Shown piece by piece: positions 1 to 11,191 of a stretch of DNA of 64,000 bases. How positions within the stretch are numbered: position 1 is the first letter of the stretch; each line of letters begins with the position of its first letter. The position numbers and the translations under genes are program-made. The notes beneath the pieces are model-generated. The model was given only the letters and a program-made list of their open reading frames with translations. It ran no database searches and had not been told where the DNA came from. This stretch comes from Cycas panzhihuaensis (taxonomy: Eukaryota; Cycadophyta), in assembly GCA_023213395.1 (NCBI GenBank), contig CM041465.1, positions 126,363,741 to 126,427,740 of the forward strand. Direction: 5' to 3'.

Positions 1-2290
1 CATTTTCCTTTGAAATATATTTATATTCCATGCATCCAAAGATTTGCAGTACTATCGATGGTTTCTGACCTGACCAAACTTCTTCAAGAGTAATATTCCT
101 AACTGCAATTCTAGGACTTATGTTGGTTAGGTAAGTAGTTATGGTTGTGGCATCAACCCAAGATCTGGTGGTAAGATTTGCAACACTAAGCATGGCTTCT
201 CCTTTATTTATCAATGTCTAATTCATTCTTTTGACTACACCATTTTGTTGAGGTGTGTGAGGAGTTGGGAGGCGATGTTGGATGCCATGTTCTCTGCCCA
301 AAATGTTGAACTGATTAGAACTATACTCTAAGCCACCATTATCAGATTTAAGGAGCTTGATTATCATTCTACTTTTCTTTTTTATGGCAGCTTTGAACTC
401 TTTGAATTTATTTAGGGTTTTATACTTTTTTCTCAGGAGATAGACCTACATTTTCCTTGAGAAGTCATCTATGAATGTGATGAAATGCCAGCTTTTATTG
501 AGTGGTTAGACAGGTACCGATCTGCGAATTTCTGGGTGGACCGTCTCTAACGGCGCTGAGGATCTCCATGCGTTCTTAGAAGGAAAAATTTCTCTTTAGT
601 GCTTTTCTATTAGGCAAGCCTCACATATGTTGTTGTACCTCTTAATTTTATGTAAACCATGTACCATTTGGAGCTTAAACATGAGGTCCAAGCTTTGCAT
701 GTTTAAATGACTTAGGCATTAATTCCATAGGTGTACTTTGGAGCTATTTGAGATGATAATTTCCTTTCAATATGAGAATTCACCTGGTTCTTATATACAG
801 GGGGACTCTTCATTAATGACTTCATTTACCTTATCAATTTGAGCTATGTTGGGAATTGAACAAGCTTCATTTTATGGAGTAGTTGTAAGGGGGATACCAC
901 CCAACCTATATAGGCCACCATCTTCATATCTTATGGCCACAAGCTTGCACGTTGCATGATCTGCGATTCTACTAATGCCCTAGACAAAGAGGACATCTAA
1001 ATTATGTTTGTTTATTTCATTGATATAGGGCAAGTTCATCTCCATTTTCGGTGCAAGGAATATATTATTGATGTGGTGCCTCATATTGGAGTCCTTCAAA
1101 GCTATTGGAGCCCTACCAATTTTGGTATTATCGTAAGTCAAATTATCCCCAAATGTGATAGTTTAAGTATCGACTGGGCGGGTCTCTTCTAATATTTTTT
1201 CTAATCCGATCATATATCTCGTTGCACTTGACTCAAGAAGCCATGCATCCTCATCAAGTTGTGCAGAAAGAGCTGTAAAAAATAGGTGATGGAAGGAGGA
1301 ATCCTAATTATGTACCACATTACTTCCATATTATTTATTATTATGATGGTTTCTTTAATTTTTTATAGTGAATTGTAGCTTATTTTGAGGGCTTTCTCCT
1401 TGGCGGTCTCGATTCAATTGTGTTGGTAGAATTGGCCTTGTGGTTGGAATGATGACCCTTCTTATTGTTGAATAAGGCCTCTTCATTGGAAATATAGGCC
1501 TCCTTGTTACAAAATAAGACCTCGCTATTATGGAAGCAGGGCTCTTTGTAGAAGGCACGATCCTCCTTAGTAATATCCTTGTCTCTATTAAGGTAACTAG
1601 GACCTCCTTGTTGATATGAGGGTGGTCCTTATTAGTAGATTAGGCCTAATCGTTGATAATAAGTGGTAGCTTATTAGGAGCGAGGCCTATATGATTAGCT
1701 CAATTGATTTTACAAGAGTTGTGAATCAACTTGTCCTCACTTGCATTAACAGAAGTGCCTTTTTTTATCATAGTAGAGGCAACTGACATATGGTCTAACC
1801 TATTAATTCTTTTAAAGTTGTGCATATGGCTGGTATTGAGGCTAGCGATGCGATGAGTTAGATGGGAGGAGGAGGTGTTAATTGGTTATTACTTCTCTTA
1901 GGTTGGTTGTTGATATGGCTCTTGGGATATGGTCAGAGAATCCAAGTGTTGAGTTAGATCTTGGTGTTGACTAAAATTTGTTGAGTTGATCTATTAATAG
2001 TCTTACGCTTTTATGAGTTATGAAATTTGTAAAGGTAGGAGCGGGGTTAGATATACATGTCGCCCCAAGTCAATCAGTTGAGTATATTCTCCTCTTATAA
2101 CAAGAGTTCCTCACAGGTCGTGAAGTCTATTTTGGAATAATTACCATTTAATTTGGAAACAAAGGAGTTATATTCTATAGAGATTAAATCATGGTTTGAA
2201 AGTGGCTCGTTAAGGATTATAGGTTAGTTCGATTATTTTGACTTTAATCAAGTGGTGTGCATTTGCCAAAAGCGTATACCTTTATCAAAG
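1..2290 (-). pseudogene. Ty1/copia gag-PR-IN relic (U3 class)
   Basis: Read on the minus strand from 2290 down, this is a decayed copia polyprotein. A UBN2-type Gag segment lies near 2050-2290. A protease relic near 1200-1260 keeps an aspartyl-site-like WLLES. The GAG-pre-integrase segment lies near 600-830, and the integrase runs from about 480 to the window edge. Stops and frameshifts are frequent, so no product is expected. The order and strand match the fuller copies at 11192-14130 and 46412-49360. The LTRs are not present here. Confidence 0.75.
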
Positions 2291-2340
2291 CGTTATGAAC
2301 TTAAAGAAGATAAGTCATGAAAATAAGATTAATTTTAGAT

Positions 2341-3070
2341 TCACCTATTCATTATAGGGTGTACCCTATGCTTGGCACAAATAATTATACCCAACTAAGA
2401 CATGGGAGAATATTATGAAGTAATTTAAGGAGATATTGTAAAAGTTTTTAAGTAATGAGGTAGTGGAGTTATCTCTCAAGGAAATGAGATAAAGGCTAGT
2501 AGAATTACTTTTAATACGTATATGAAAAATAAATATTAAAGTTGTAAGTATTATGAATGGAGAAAAAATCATGGATTATAAGAAGAGAAACTATTTTACA
2601 AATGGGCTAAATTCCATTTCACACATGAGTTGGTATTACACTTTGAGAAAGAGATGGGCATTTAAAAGGCGACCATAAACCTTATTATTTAGATCACAAG
2701 ATAAAATGTAATAATTAAGAAGCCAAAATATAAATAAACCTTGCTATTAAGTAACAAAAATAAAGGAGACCTCAAAAGTAGAAGCCTTTAAAAAGGAAGT
2801 CACAAGATTAAAGTTATAAAGAAAGAAACCTAAACTTACTAAGGAGAAGAAGAACAAAAAAATATAGGGGTATGACTGTAATTAAAGAAGTGGTGTCACA
2901 TTTGTGATAATAATTCATATTCTAGTAAAAAATGTGACCTAAATGATTGGAATAATATGGTAAAAAAGTAAAGTACATGGTGTTATATTTGTGATATGGA
3001 TAACCATAATATGAATAAACACTATTTTAATATATGTAAAACAAACCAATACGGTACAAGTTATGGAAGA
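2341..3070 (+). pseudogene. Plus-strand retroelement gag relic with two zinc knuckles (U3 class)
   Basis: Plus-strand reading gives a Gag-like segment followed by two zinc-knuckle motifs in one frame. The first, at 2894-2935, reads CHICDNNSYSSKKC, a C-X2-C-X4-H-X4-C pattern with His replaced by Tyr. The second, at 2981-3022, reads CYICDMDNHNMNKH, with the last Cys replaced by His. Upstream, a stretch containing TWENIMK and a later GLNSKVRAIM-type segment (clear in the U1 copy) resemble Ty3/gypsy Retrotrans_gag. A stop codon lies between the knuckles. This copy has the ~43 bp class deletion near 2610. Gypsy assignment is an inference. Confidence 0.55.
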
Positions 3071-3727
3071 AGGAACGACTTAACCATGATGCAATATACT
3101 AATGGCGCAGGAAGGCATGTGAAAAAATAATAATGCATGAAGAGAGAGTAAAGGAAATGTACTAAACTAACTAAAATAATAGAGATAAAATTGATCTATC
3201 CTCATAGAAAATACCTATAGAGAGATCAAACATCACCTAATAAGAAGAAATTTGTCAAAATCTAAGAGGTCCACTAGAGCATATATGCCTAAACTATTGA
3301 GAAAAGTATGTGCTTGGCCTATTGCAGATACCCTTTATAAAGGAGAATATCCTATCCTAACCCAGACTCTTAAATATACCTAAAACACTAGACTCAATCT
3401 TAAAATATGAGAAGGGACTAACTAGAGTAAGAGGCCTAAAGGAGTTAAGACCACAGGATCCACATGATCATTAGGTAGGTTCTTGGAAAATTATCAATTG
3501 CAGTGACTCATCTCACATAAGTTTGAGATAGGCTAATAATAGTACATGCATTTAACTCCAACTGGCATCAAGCTCTAATAGGTAAAATAAAAAGATGACT
3601 TTGCTCCTAATAAGATGCATAGAGTTCACTTTCGGTTGTTGAGGCGCACATATAAGCGCATAGTGGCGTAGATGCCCACCATTAGGCCATTCAGAATATG
3701 AATCGTAAGACTCTTCTCACATAAGGC
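3071..3727. other. AT-rich spacer of the tandem unit, no gene seen
   Basis: No protein or RNA gene is recognisable on either strand. The stretch is present in U1, U2 and U3 units (for example 14931-15590) and lost from UK units, where the deletion junction at 5930 removes it. It may be the rest of the plus-strand gag element, but no protease or RT motif is readable. Confidence 0.5.
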
Positions 3728-4227
3728 CAAAAGATCACCTCTCTCATCTAATGGTTAAATCTAGGTTCAAAGAAAGTGATCTACCTTATTTGTAAAAGAA
3801 TAAGTACTTTGAGATATTATGTATCTTGATGTATTTTGTATATGCAAGAAGATAATTTATATCTTCTTGTTGTTTAGGAGATTAAAGTCAAATAATTATT
3901 GTTGAACTAATTTCTAGGTGTGATGTTGATGTACTCTAAAGTAAATAAATGGCAATTCATTATTTTGAATCAAATAAGAAAACCAATGACAAAAAGAGTT
4001 AAATTTAAGAATCGAAATGTTTACTAGGCGAATAAAGGCGTAGAAAATTGTTTTCTTTCATTGTGTTTGGGCGTTACTAATATTGACAACACAAGCGTAG
4101 ATGGCCTATCAGGAGCGAATGATTCCCAGGGATTACATCTACGTTCATTTTAGTTTGTAGAAATGGTGCTTCAAAGCTTCCTTAGCTGAAAGACGTTCCC
4201 TTGGGTCAAACTTCAACAAACCTAGAA
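3728..4227 (-). pseudogene. LAMMER kinase 3' end and 3' flank, relic
   Basis: This segment matches the 3' flank and the last ~85 bp of coding sequence of the kinase copy at 5931-6420. Shared stretches include 'gattcccagggattacatc' and 'cccttgggtcaaacttcaa', which encodes part of KFDPRERL on the minus strand. Right after this tail the unit jumps to the copia RT start (4228). In the UK unit those two points are separated by 4.8 kb holding the whole kinase and RT. Confidence 0.8.
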
Positions 4228-5930
4228 GATGGGGTGTTGTTTGAAGAAAACCTCTTCTTTAAGGTCTCTATTGAGGAAAGTACCCTTCACATCCATTTGT
4301 TAAATATCTTGGAATTAAATTAGATTGCTAAGGACATAACCAAATGGAATGTGATCACATTGGCTATCGGTGCAAAGGTCTTGTCATAATCAATCCCCTC
4401 TTGTTATTTAAAACCTCTTGCTATAAGGCGAGCTTTGCGAGTGTCATACTTTGTAAGGCCTTTTAGTAGTTATGGGAGGAGGAACATCCATTAATAATTA
4501 TTATACCCATTAGGATGTAGTTGAATGCTAGTGGCTTCCACCTGAAGTTCATCAACTAAAATTGGAGCTAAAGTTATACTTTCTTGAGTTGTTGATGTAG
4601 ATGCTACTGGAATCGATGAAGGAGCTGGAGTGTAGGAGGAGGTTAGTTTTGGTGGCTCCACAATTTGTCCAAGAATCACTTAACATACACAAACTACTTC
4701 TACTTCTGTAATATAAGGTTGAGGTGAAGGTAGGTCCTATGAATCTTCTATAAATATTATATCCAGGTGTTGCGTAAACTTGGTTACCAACTATGTCAAA
4801 CACTTTATAGGCTTTACAACCAAGTACATAGCTAAAGAAGATGCATTTCAGTCTCTTGTCATCAAGCTTCTTTTTGTTTTCCTTTGAAATATATTTATAT
4901 TCCATGCATCCAAAGATGCACTTGCAGTACTATCGATGGTTTCTGACCTGACCAAACTTCTTCAAGAGTAATATTCCTGACTGCAATTCTAGGACTTATG
5001 TTGGTTAGATAAGTAGTTATGGTTGTGGCATCAACCCAAGATCTGGTGGTCGGATTTGCAACACTAAGCACGGCTTTTCCTTTATTTATCAATGTCTAAT
5101 TCATTCTTTTGACTACACCATTTTGTTGAGGTGTGTGGGGAGCTGGGAATTGATGTTGGATGCCATGTTCCTTGCCCAAAATGTTGGACTGATTAGAAAT
5201 ATACTCAAAGCCACCATTATCAGATCTAAGGGGCTTGATTATCATTCTACTTTCCTTTTCTATGGCAGCTTTGAACTGTTTGAATTTATTTGGGGTTTTA
5301 TACTCATTTCTCAGGAAATAGACCTACATTTTCCTTGAGAAGTCATCTATGAATGTGATGAAATGCGAGTTCGTATTGAGTGGTTAGACAGGTACCAACC
5401 TGTAAATTTCTGGATGGACCATCTCTAGCATTTGAGGGATCTCCATGTGTTCTTAGAAGGAAAATTTTCTCGTTAGTGCTTTTCTGTTAGGCATATGTTG
5501 TTGTACCTCTTAATTTTATGTAAACCATGTACCATTTGGAGCTTAAATATGAGGTCCAAGATTTGCATGTTTTAAATGACTCAGGCATTAATTCCATAGG
5601 TATACTTTGTGGAGCTATCTGAGATGACATTTTCCTTTCAATATGAGAATTCACCCGGTTCTTATATACAAAGGGATTCTTCATTAACGACTTCATTTAC
5701 CTTATCAATTTGAGCTATGTTGGGCATTGAACAAGCTTCATTTTATGGAGTAGTTGTAATGGGGATACCACCGAGCCTATATAGGCCACCATCTTCATGT
5801 CTTGTGGCGGAGGTTTGCATGTTGCATGATCTGCGATTCTACTAATGACCTAGCCAAAGAGGATATCTAAATGATGTTTGTTTATTTCCTTGATAGAGAG
5901 CAAGTTCGTCTCCATTTCGGGTGCAAGGAA
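4228..5930 (-). pseudogene. Ty1/copia IN and RT-start relic, truncated (UK class)
   Basis: On the minus strand this holds the pre-integrase segment (about 5490-5700), the integrase core and C-terminal region (about 4550-5340, with TTRSWVDATT, NITLEEVWSGQKPS and KKLDDKRLKC), and the first part of RVT_2 (4228-4490). At 5930 the copia sequence stops inside the region between pre-integrase and protease and is joined to kinase 3' flank. Protease and Gag are gone. Compared with 26349-26702, the integrase here carries extra frameshifts near 4770 and 4915. Confidence 0.75.
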
Positions 5931-6337
5931 ATGATCACCTCTCTAATCTAATGATTAAATCTAGGTTCGAAAAAAGTGATCTGCGTTGTTTGTAAAAGAA
6001 TAAGGACCTTGTCATATTATGTATCTTGATTTATTTTGTATATGCAAGAAAATAATTTATATCTTTTTGTCGTTTAGGAGATTAGAGTCAAATAATTATT
6101 GTTCAACTAATTTCTAGGCGTGGCGTTGATGTACTCTAAAGGCAATTCATTATTTTGAATCAAATAAGAAAAATCATGACAAAAAACAATTAAATTTAAG
6201 AGACGAAATGTTTACCAGACGAATAAAGAGCGTAGAAGCCGTTTTCTTTCATTGCGTTTGGACGTCACTAATATTGACAACACAACGTAGACGACGCACT
6301 ATCAGGAGCGAATGATTCCCAGGGATTACATCTACGT

Positions 6338-7509
6338 TCATTTTAGTTTGAAGAAGTGGTGGTTCAAAGCTTCGTTAGCGGAAAGACGCTCCCTTGGGTC
6401 AAACTTCAACAAACCACGAAGCAAATCAATGAGGGCTTCTGATGAGGTATCCCCATTTTGATTGACAAGATTCCGCAGGCGAGGCAATCTCTGGACTAGT
6501 CGAACTCTGTCTCTGGATGCAGCCCCCCGTGGCCAGTTGAGTTCCCTACCATTTCTAATGTACTCCCTTCCACAATCAGCAGCCCATTTTATCATATGTT
6601 GAGGAATTGGTCCCAATACCCGTTGCATCATTGCAAGGTGTTCCAAATCATCATCGGTCTGAAAAGGGCATTTCCACAGAATAATTCCGCCAAAACGCAC
6701 CCAACACTCCACAAATCGATAGGATAACTCCATCCAACACCCATTACCACCTCAGGTGCTCGGTAACCTCTCGTGGTAACTACCTTGCGATGGTATTGGT
6801 TCTGGAATGTGGCATTACCAAAATCTATGAGTTTAATTGCACTCGACGAGGGAATGCACTTATAACGATTCTTACGATCCGAAGAATTCTTGTCATATTC
6901 CGAGGAGACGAGAAGAATGTTATCAGGCTTTAGATCAGTATGTGAGAGAGTGAGCTCATGAATGAATGCAACAGCCTCCAACAGCTGACGTGCGAATTCC
7001 CGAATCAGAACAACAGACAAGGGCCGGTGATTGTTTCTACGTAATAAATCGTATAAACTCGGTCCAAGCTTTTCACAAACAATGCACACATGGGCACCAA
7101 AATGAAACCAAGTCTTCAATTTCAGGCAGCCCCGGGATCCATTGGTATCAAACTCTGCTATCCTGCGAAGAATGTCAATTTCAGTCATAGCTGCAACACC
7201 ATATTGCCATTCACTGCGGATAACCTTGATGGCTACATGCTCTTGCTTTTCACCGTCCCAACAATCTAAAACTCTACCAAAAGTTCCTTCGCCCAGTTTG
7301 CTAATAATCCTGTACCGAGATGTTATGTTTTCTCCAACCTCAAACACGTAGTGCCCATCTTTGTTATCCGGTCGCCATGGATGGGACGCAACAGCATGTA
7401 CATGGTTAGATCTCATCTCATCACGCTCCTTTTTCTTCCCGTGATTGGACCGTGACTCTTTAATACGACGACTTGTGGAAGGTTGTTTATAATAAACTGC
7501 GCTCTCCAT
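6338..7509 (-). pseudogene. LAMMER-type (AFC/CLK) protein kinase retrocopy, copy 1, one frameshift
   Basis: Intronless kinase of about 390 residues on the minus strand, starting at the ATG at 7509. LAMMER kinases phosphorylate SR splicing factors. Visible motifs are the Gly loop GEGTFG (residues 73-78), VAIK lysine (95), catalytic HTDLKPDN (190-197), DFG (229-231), APE (251-253) and the LAMMER signature as EHLAMMQRVLG (about 289-299). The usual Glu of the signature is Gln here. Length fits plant AFC kinases, which are multi-exon genes, so lack of introns points to a retrocopy. One A is missing from an A run at 6661-6665 (five A in the copy at 28279), which shifts frame after residue 283 and ends the ORF at 6628. 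The rest of the frame is open to the stop at 6338. Family is certain; whether it is functional is not. Confidence 0.9.
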
Positions 7510-8456
7510 ACCAAAACCTCTTCCAAGAGATCAACCGAGCGATTATTTCAGCGTGTGTATCGAATTATTTTCGATCCTAGATACTTTGCAGAAATTATTG
7601 AACCGCACAATAACAGTACACACAAGTTAAAGCGCCTCCACACACAATCGAATTGTGATGTCTTACCGTACAGCTTCCTACTTACTATATATGGATTCAG
7701 GTATGCGTGCGGCCGACTTATAGCTGAGGCGGCCCACAACACACAGAGACACCATAGGCATGTCCTTATTCAGCACGTCTCTCTGCTCAGAACTCCTCCC
7801 CGTCCTCTTCCCTTAGGGAAGGATAGCATGGAGTAATTTTATTGGACGGCTATGCCCTTGCCAATACCTCTCGTCATCCCAAAAACTAGAACACTTTACA
7901 AAGAATCGCATCAAGGACACGACTAAGGAAACCGTCATAGCGCATGTGAAACCGAGTCAACTCATTATCTTCTAAAGACGCTTCATACCATTAATGCTCT
8001 CATTTACTTAGAATAACGGTTCATACTCCACCTTGCTCTGGAACCTTATCTTAAATCCTACCACCGTGTCTTCATTTCACAATTGTTGAAGGCACTTATT
8101 TCTAAAGGACATCCGATGTTGCCACTAGAATGTATCTATGATGATGGAAATGTAAGATAGAAGCCACAGCCAATAACGTGGTATCAAATGATAGCTTGCA
8201 TACTCAAAATTAAGGCTCTCTCAAACATTATTAATGGAAATTAGAAAAGACTTGAAAAGTGCGTTAACGACAAGAACTCAAGCACAAACAAACCATAATA
8301 AATACGAATAATGGAAAATAGAAAGAACTCAATCTATGGTTATTTGGAAATGCCATTTATGGATACAACGTTTGAGATGGGTTATGCTAGAAGGATTACA
8401 GTGGGGTTTATCAGAGATGATGGAAACATGATATGAACCGTCATGAACAACCTCAA
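7510..8456. other. 5' flank of the kinase retrocopy
   Basis: No gene is recognised. This is the upstream side of the minus-strand kinase and is nearly identical at 29129-30075. A plus-strand open frame at 7483-7836 overlaps the kinase start in antisense and has no recognisable domain. No clear TATA box close to the kinase ATG and no obvious target-site duplication or poly(A) was found. Confidence 0.5.
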
Positions 8457-9073
8457 TTACTGCAAAAGTACCGTGCCAACAAGAATGAAATTTATCGATG
8501 CAAATTCATCATTAACTTTGTCAAAAAGAAAAATGAGTCCAATGGGGTAAAATAAAGAAAGAAAAACAGTTTGATCATATTTTAAATTAGGTTGCATTTT
8601 GATATCTTCTAGATTGTTTAAGTAACGCAGGCTATCTTCACCAACCTTTTCTAGCTTAATGAGCCAAGTCTCAAATGCTATGCAATTCAAAAGTTGGTTG
8701 CAAATATTTGAATAAAGGGAATGAATTTTACTTTTAATGGGAATTATAGATTCTAGACCATAAACTAGAGAAGATGTGACAAATCCATTAGCTATCATGA
8801 CAATGGATCAATTGAGATATAAGGATGGATAAATTTAACAATGCTAATAATTTTTGTATTAAGTGAATGATAGTTTTCAAGAGTGATAATCAAGAGAAGG
8901 GTGATACGAGACAATGTGAAAGGTAAGGTAGATACACGTGTTATATTTGGCAATGGAGCTATAAATGTTGAATATATTGTCATATAAATATGAGATGAGA
9001 ATAATTGGTAGGGAAACAAGTTGGGGATGAGAAGTATATGGGCGGTGTAAGTGAACGCAATGAATGTGGGCAC
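8457..9073 (-). pseudogene. Ty3/gypsy integrase C-terminal relic
   Basis: Minus-strand reading gives TSSLVYGLESIIPIKSKIHS, which resembles the TPFSLVYGMEAVLPxE segment typical of plant Ty3/gypsy integrases. It is followed by about 90 residues of open frame. The preceding region (about 8795-9073) holds a decayed stretch that could be the rest of the integrase core. The frame shifts near 8795. The assignment rests on this short motif. The copy at 30076 carries the 13.6 kb insertion between the two parts. Confidence 0.5.
8776..8780. other. Empty target site (GTGAC) matching insertion 1
   Basis: Here 'agatgtgacaaatcc' is continuous. In the paralogous copy, the same site reads 'agatgtgac' then the LTR element, then 'gtgacaaatcc' (30395-30399 and 43985-43989). 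It is therefore the unoccupied version of the insertion site. Confidence 0.95.
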
Positions 9074-9299
9074 TTTAGAAATAGAGTCATGGAGTATTAA
9101 TTCAATGAGTATTAAGGGTTTTTCATAAATATGATGATCTCGATCATAGTAGTGATTGTCTAGATGATGGTAAAAGAAATAATGTTAGGAGGTTAACCAT
9201 AATCAAAGGTTATAAGAGAGTTAAATTCAAGAATGGTACGGACTTGTATATAATAATGGTTATTAAAATTGACATCTATAAAGACTAAACAAAATGACA

Positions 9300-10053
9300 A
9301 CTATTAGGTAATACAAGGTAATATGGTAGTCAGTAGCTAGGTGTGTGTAATGTTACTAGCAAGCGTAACATTATGGGAAGTAAAAGTGATAAGCATGATG
9401 CAATGGTGCTATTTTAAGGCATTTACTTAGATACATACAATTACCTCATAATTCTATGGGGTTGGTAGGGAGTTAATGAACGATTGCATTGTAAGATCTC
9501 CATCAACGTGACTTAAACAATTTGCATAAACTTTTCACTATTTATATACACACATAAGCAAGGAAGTTAATAGAGATTACCTAAGAGTTATCAAAGTACA
9601 AAAACCTTTGCATGGGTCAAGGTTTAGAAATTGTTAAGGAACTCCTTGCAAAGGATGTCTCTAGTGTTGAATACTTCAGAATCTAAGAAATCATGTGCTT
9701 TGATCAATATATTAAGTAAAATAATATAACTATGCAATAAAACGTGTGAAATAAATAAGCATAACTCAGATGGACAAAATACGGGTGGATTTGCCACCAC
9801 ATAGAGCTCTATTTGGGAGGATCTTCTACATTAATCATAATCCAATGTATAACACAATGGTGCGAGTCTTAATTTATAGTCAACTTGCCAATACTTGAAA
9901 GATGCAATAGGCTCACTAAGCAACAAATAAGGCGGATCTGACTAGTTTATATAATAACATTAAATTATAACAAAGGGTCGCCTTAATATTATACAATGTG
10001 CACAAATTATATGAAGTACAAGAAATGATGGGTGTTATTACATGGTTTTAACA
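9300..10053 (-). repeat. Relic of the copia 3' LTR (minus orientation)
   Basis: Past the end of the minus-strand copia RNase H, a purine-rich 'aagggatgg' (10054 upward) is followed by TGTTAAAACC, as expected for a polypurine tract next to an LTR start. The LTR body runs leftward; its far end is not certain, so the left limit is approximate. No matching 5' LTR is seen beside the gag relics. Confidence 0.45.
9538..9550 (-). promoter_or_regulatory. TATA-like box in the copia LTR relic
   Basis: The minus strand reads TGTATATAAATAG, about 500 bases inside the putative LTR. Position and sequence fit an LTR core promoter. It is also present in the second UK copy (near 44753). Activity is unknown. 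Confidence 0.35.
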
Positions 10054-11191
10054 CCATCCCTTAATAGGAGCTTCATTTCTTACGTCTGAGGTCATGTCTA
10101 AACCGTTTAAACTTTGATTTACTAAGAGCTTTGGTGAAGATGTCCACAACCTGGTCCTCAGTTGGATGATAGACGAAATTAGCTTCTCCGTTCTAGACAT
10201 GTTCATGGATGAAGTGATGATGGATCTCAATGTATTCGGCTCTATCATGAAATCTGATTCCATCTACGATACACTTTGATTGTGTGTCGAGGATGATGGG
10301 TGCATGTCATTGAAGTCCAAGTTCAGTAAGAATGCTTTTAAGATAAATCAACTCAGTTGTATGATGGACAACTGCTTTATATTCTATTTTGATGGAGGAA
10401 ATAGAAACACTTGGCTGCTTATTATAGCTCCACGAGATTACAACTAAATTTACGTCAAAATAATAACCTGAAGTTGAGTCGTGAGTATCTTGGCAACTTG
10501 CCCAGTCAGCATCTATATGTCCTTTTAGTATAGGGGGATTAGATTAGTTATAGTTAGCATGGTGATGTGTGCCATGGATATATCTGAGAATCCTAGTATA
10601 GGCTTTCTAATGATATACTTTTGGTTATGACATGTACCTAGAATAGATCTCTACTACATATAAAATATCCATACGAGTGTGGGTGAAATAGATGAGGTTT
10701 CCAACTAATTGTCGGTACAAAGTGGGATCAAAAGGCTTTCCTTGTTTATCTAGGTTTGGGTTAGTTCCTTTCTCCATAGGAATTTATGTTGTTTTATATA
10801 TTGTCATCCTAAATTTTTCTAAAAGCTCATTGGCATACTTTGTTTGAGTCAGGAAGATGTGTCTTAGTTCTTGTCAAACATAATGTTCAAGGAAGTAGTG
10901 GAGTAACCTACGATCTGTCATCTCAAAGTTACCTCTCAATTATGATTGAAGCCAAGCAAGGCCATCTGTGTCATTGTCAATGATTGCAAGATCATTTACA
11001 TAGAGAACAACGATTGCGGTCAAATTATCTCTAGCCAGAATGTAGAGATCTAGGTCATAGGGTGAACAATTGAATCCGTGCTAGTTAAGGACATCATCAA
11101 TCTTTATACACCAGGTACATTGTGCTTGTTTCAGTCTATAGATGGATTTTTCGAGTCTACATACTGAGTATTCTTATCTTGGACTAGTATA
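10054..11191 (-). pseudogene. Ty1/copia reverse transcriptase palm and RNase H relic
   Basis: Minus-strand reading gives the RT palm with VVLYVND near 10991-11010 (the usual YVDD is YVND). A region with RQLVGNLIYFTHTRMDI follows, then RNase H with DADWA and STSGYYF near 10400-10530. The C terminus contains EYIEIHHHFIH and VDIFTKALSKSKF near 10080-10230. It ends just before the polypurine-like tract at 10054. Stops and frameshifts interrupt it. Only UK units carry this part; it joins the RT start at 11192, which all units share. Confidence 0.8.

Larger units (their letters stand above)
1..4227. repeat. Tandem unit, U3 class (left-truncated by window)
   Basis: This is the right-hand part of a ~4.9 kb tandem unit; the window opens inside its integrase relic. 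It aligns to 21613-25840 and, for its first 2 kb, to 62044-64000. Two class marks are shared with 21613-25840. One is a purine/T-rich 'ggaaaaatttctctttag' near 580. The other is a ~43 bp deletion in the plus-strand gag near 2610, where 'gggctaaattcc' runs straight on to 'atttcacac'. U1 and U2 units keep the deleted bases. Confidence 0.85.
4228..11191. repeat. Tandem unit, UK class (kinase-bearing), first copy
   Basis: This 6964 bp unit runs from one 'gatggggtgttgtttgaag' junction to the next. It differs from U1-U3 in two ways. It lacks the copia gag/PR and plus-strand gag, with a junction near 5930. It retains about 4.8 kb with the full kinase, a gypsy integrase relic, a copia LTR relic and the copia RT palm/RNase H. 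It pairs with 25841-46411 at an offset of 21,613 bp. Confidence 0.85.

Noticed and set aside
2366-2572. 68-residue hydrophobic ORF (MIFSPFIILTT...) repeated in six units on the minus strand
   Set aside because: It is the antisense reading of the AT-rich plus-strand gag relic. It recurs because the unit is duplicated, and varies as the DNA does, with no sign of protein conservation.
7483-7836. 117-residue plus-strand ORF overlapping the kinase start, present in both UK copies
   Set aside because: No known domain. It overlaps the kinase 5' end in antisense and is preserved only because the two copies are near-identical.
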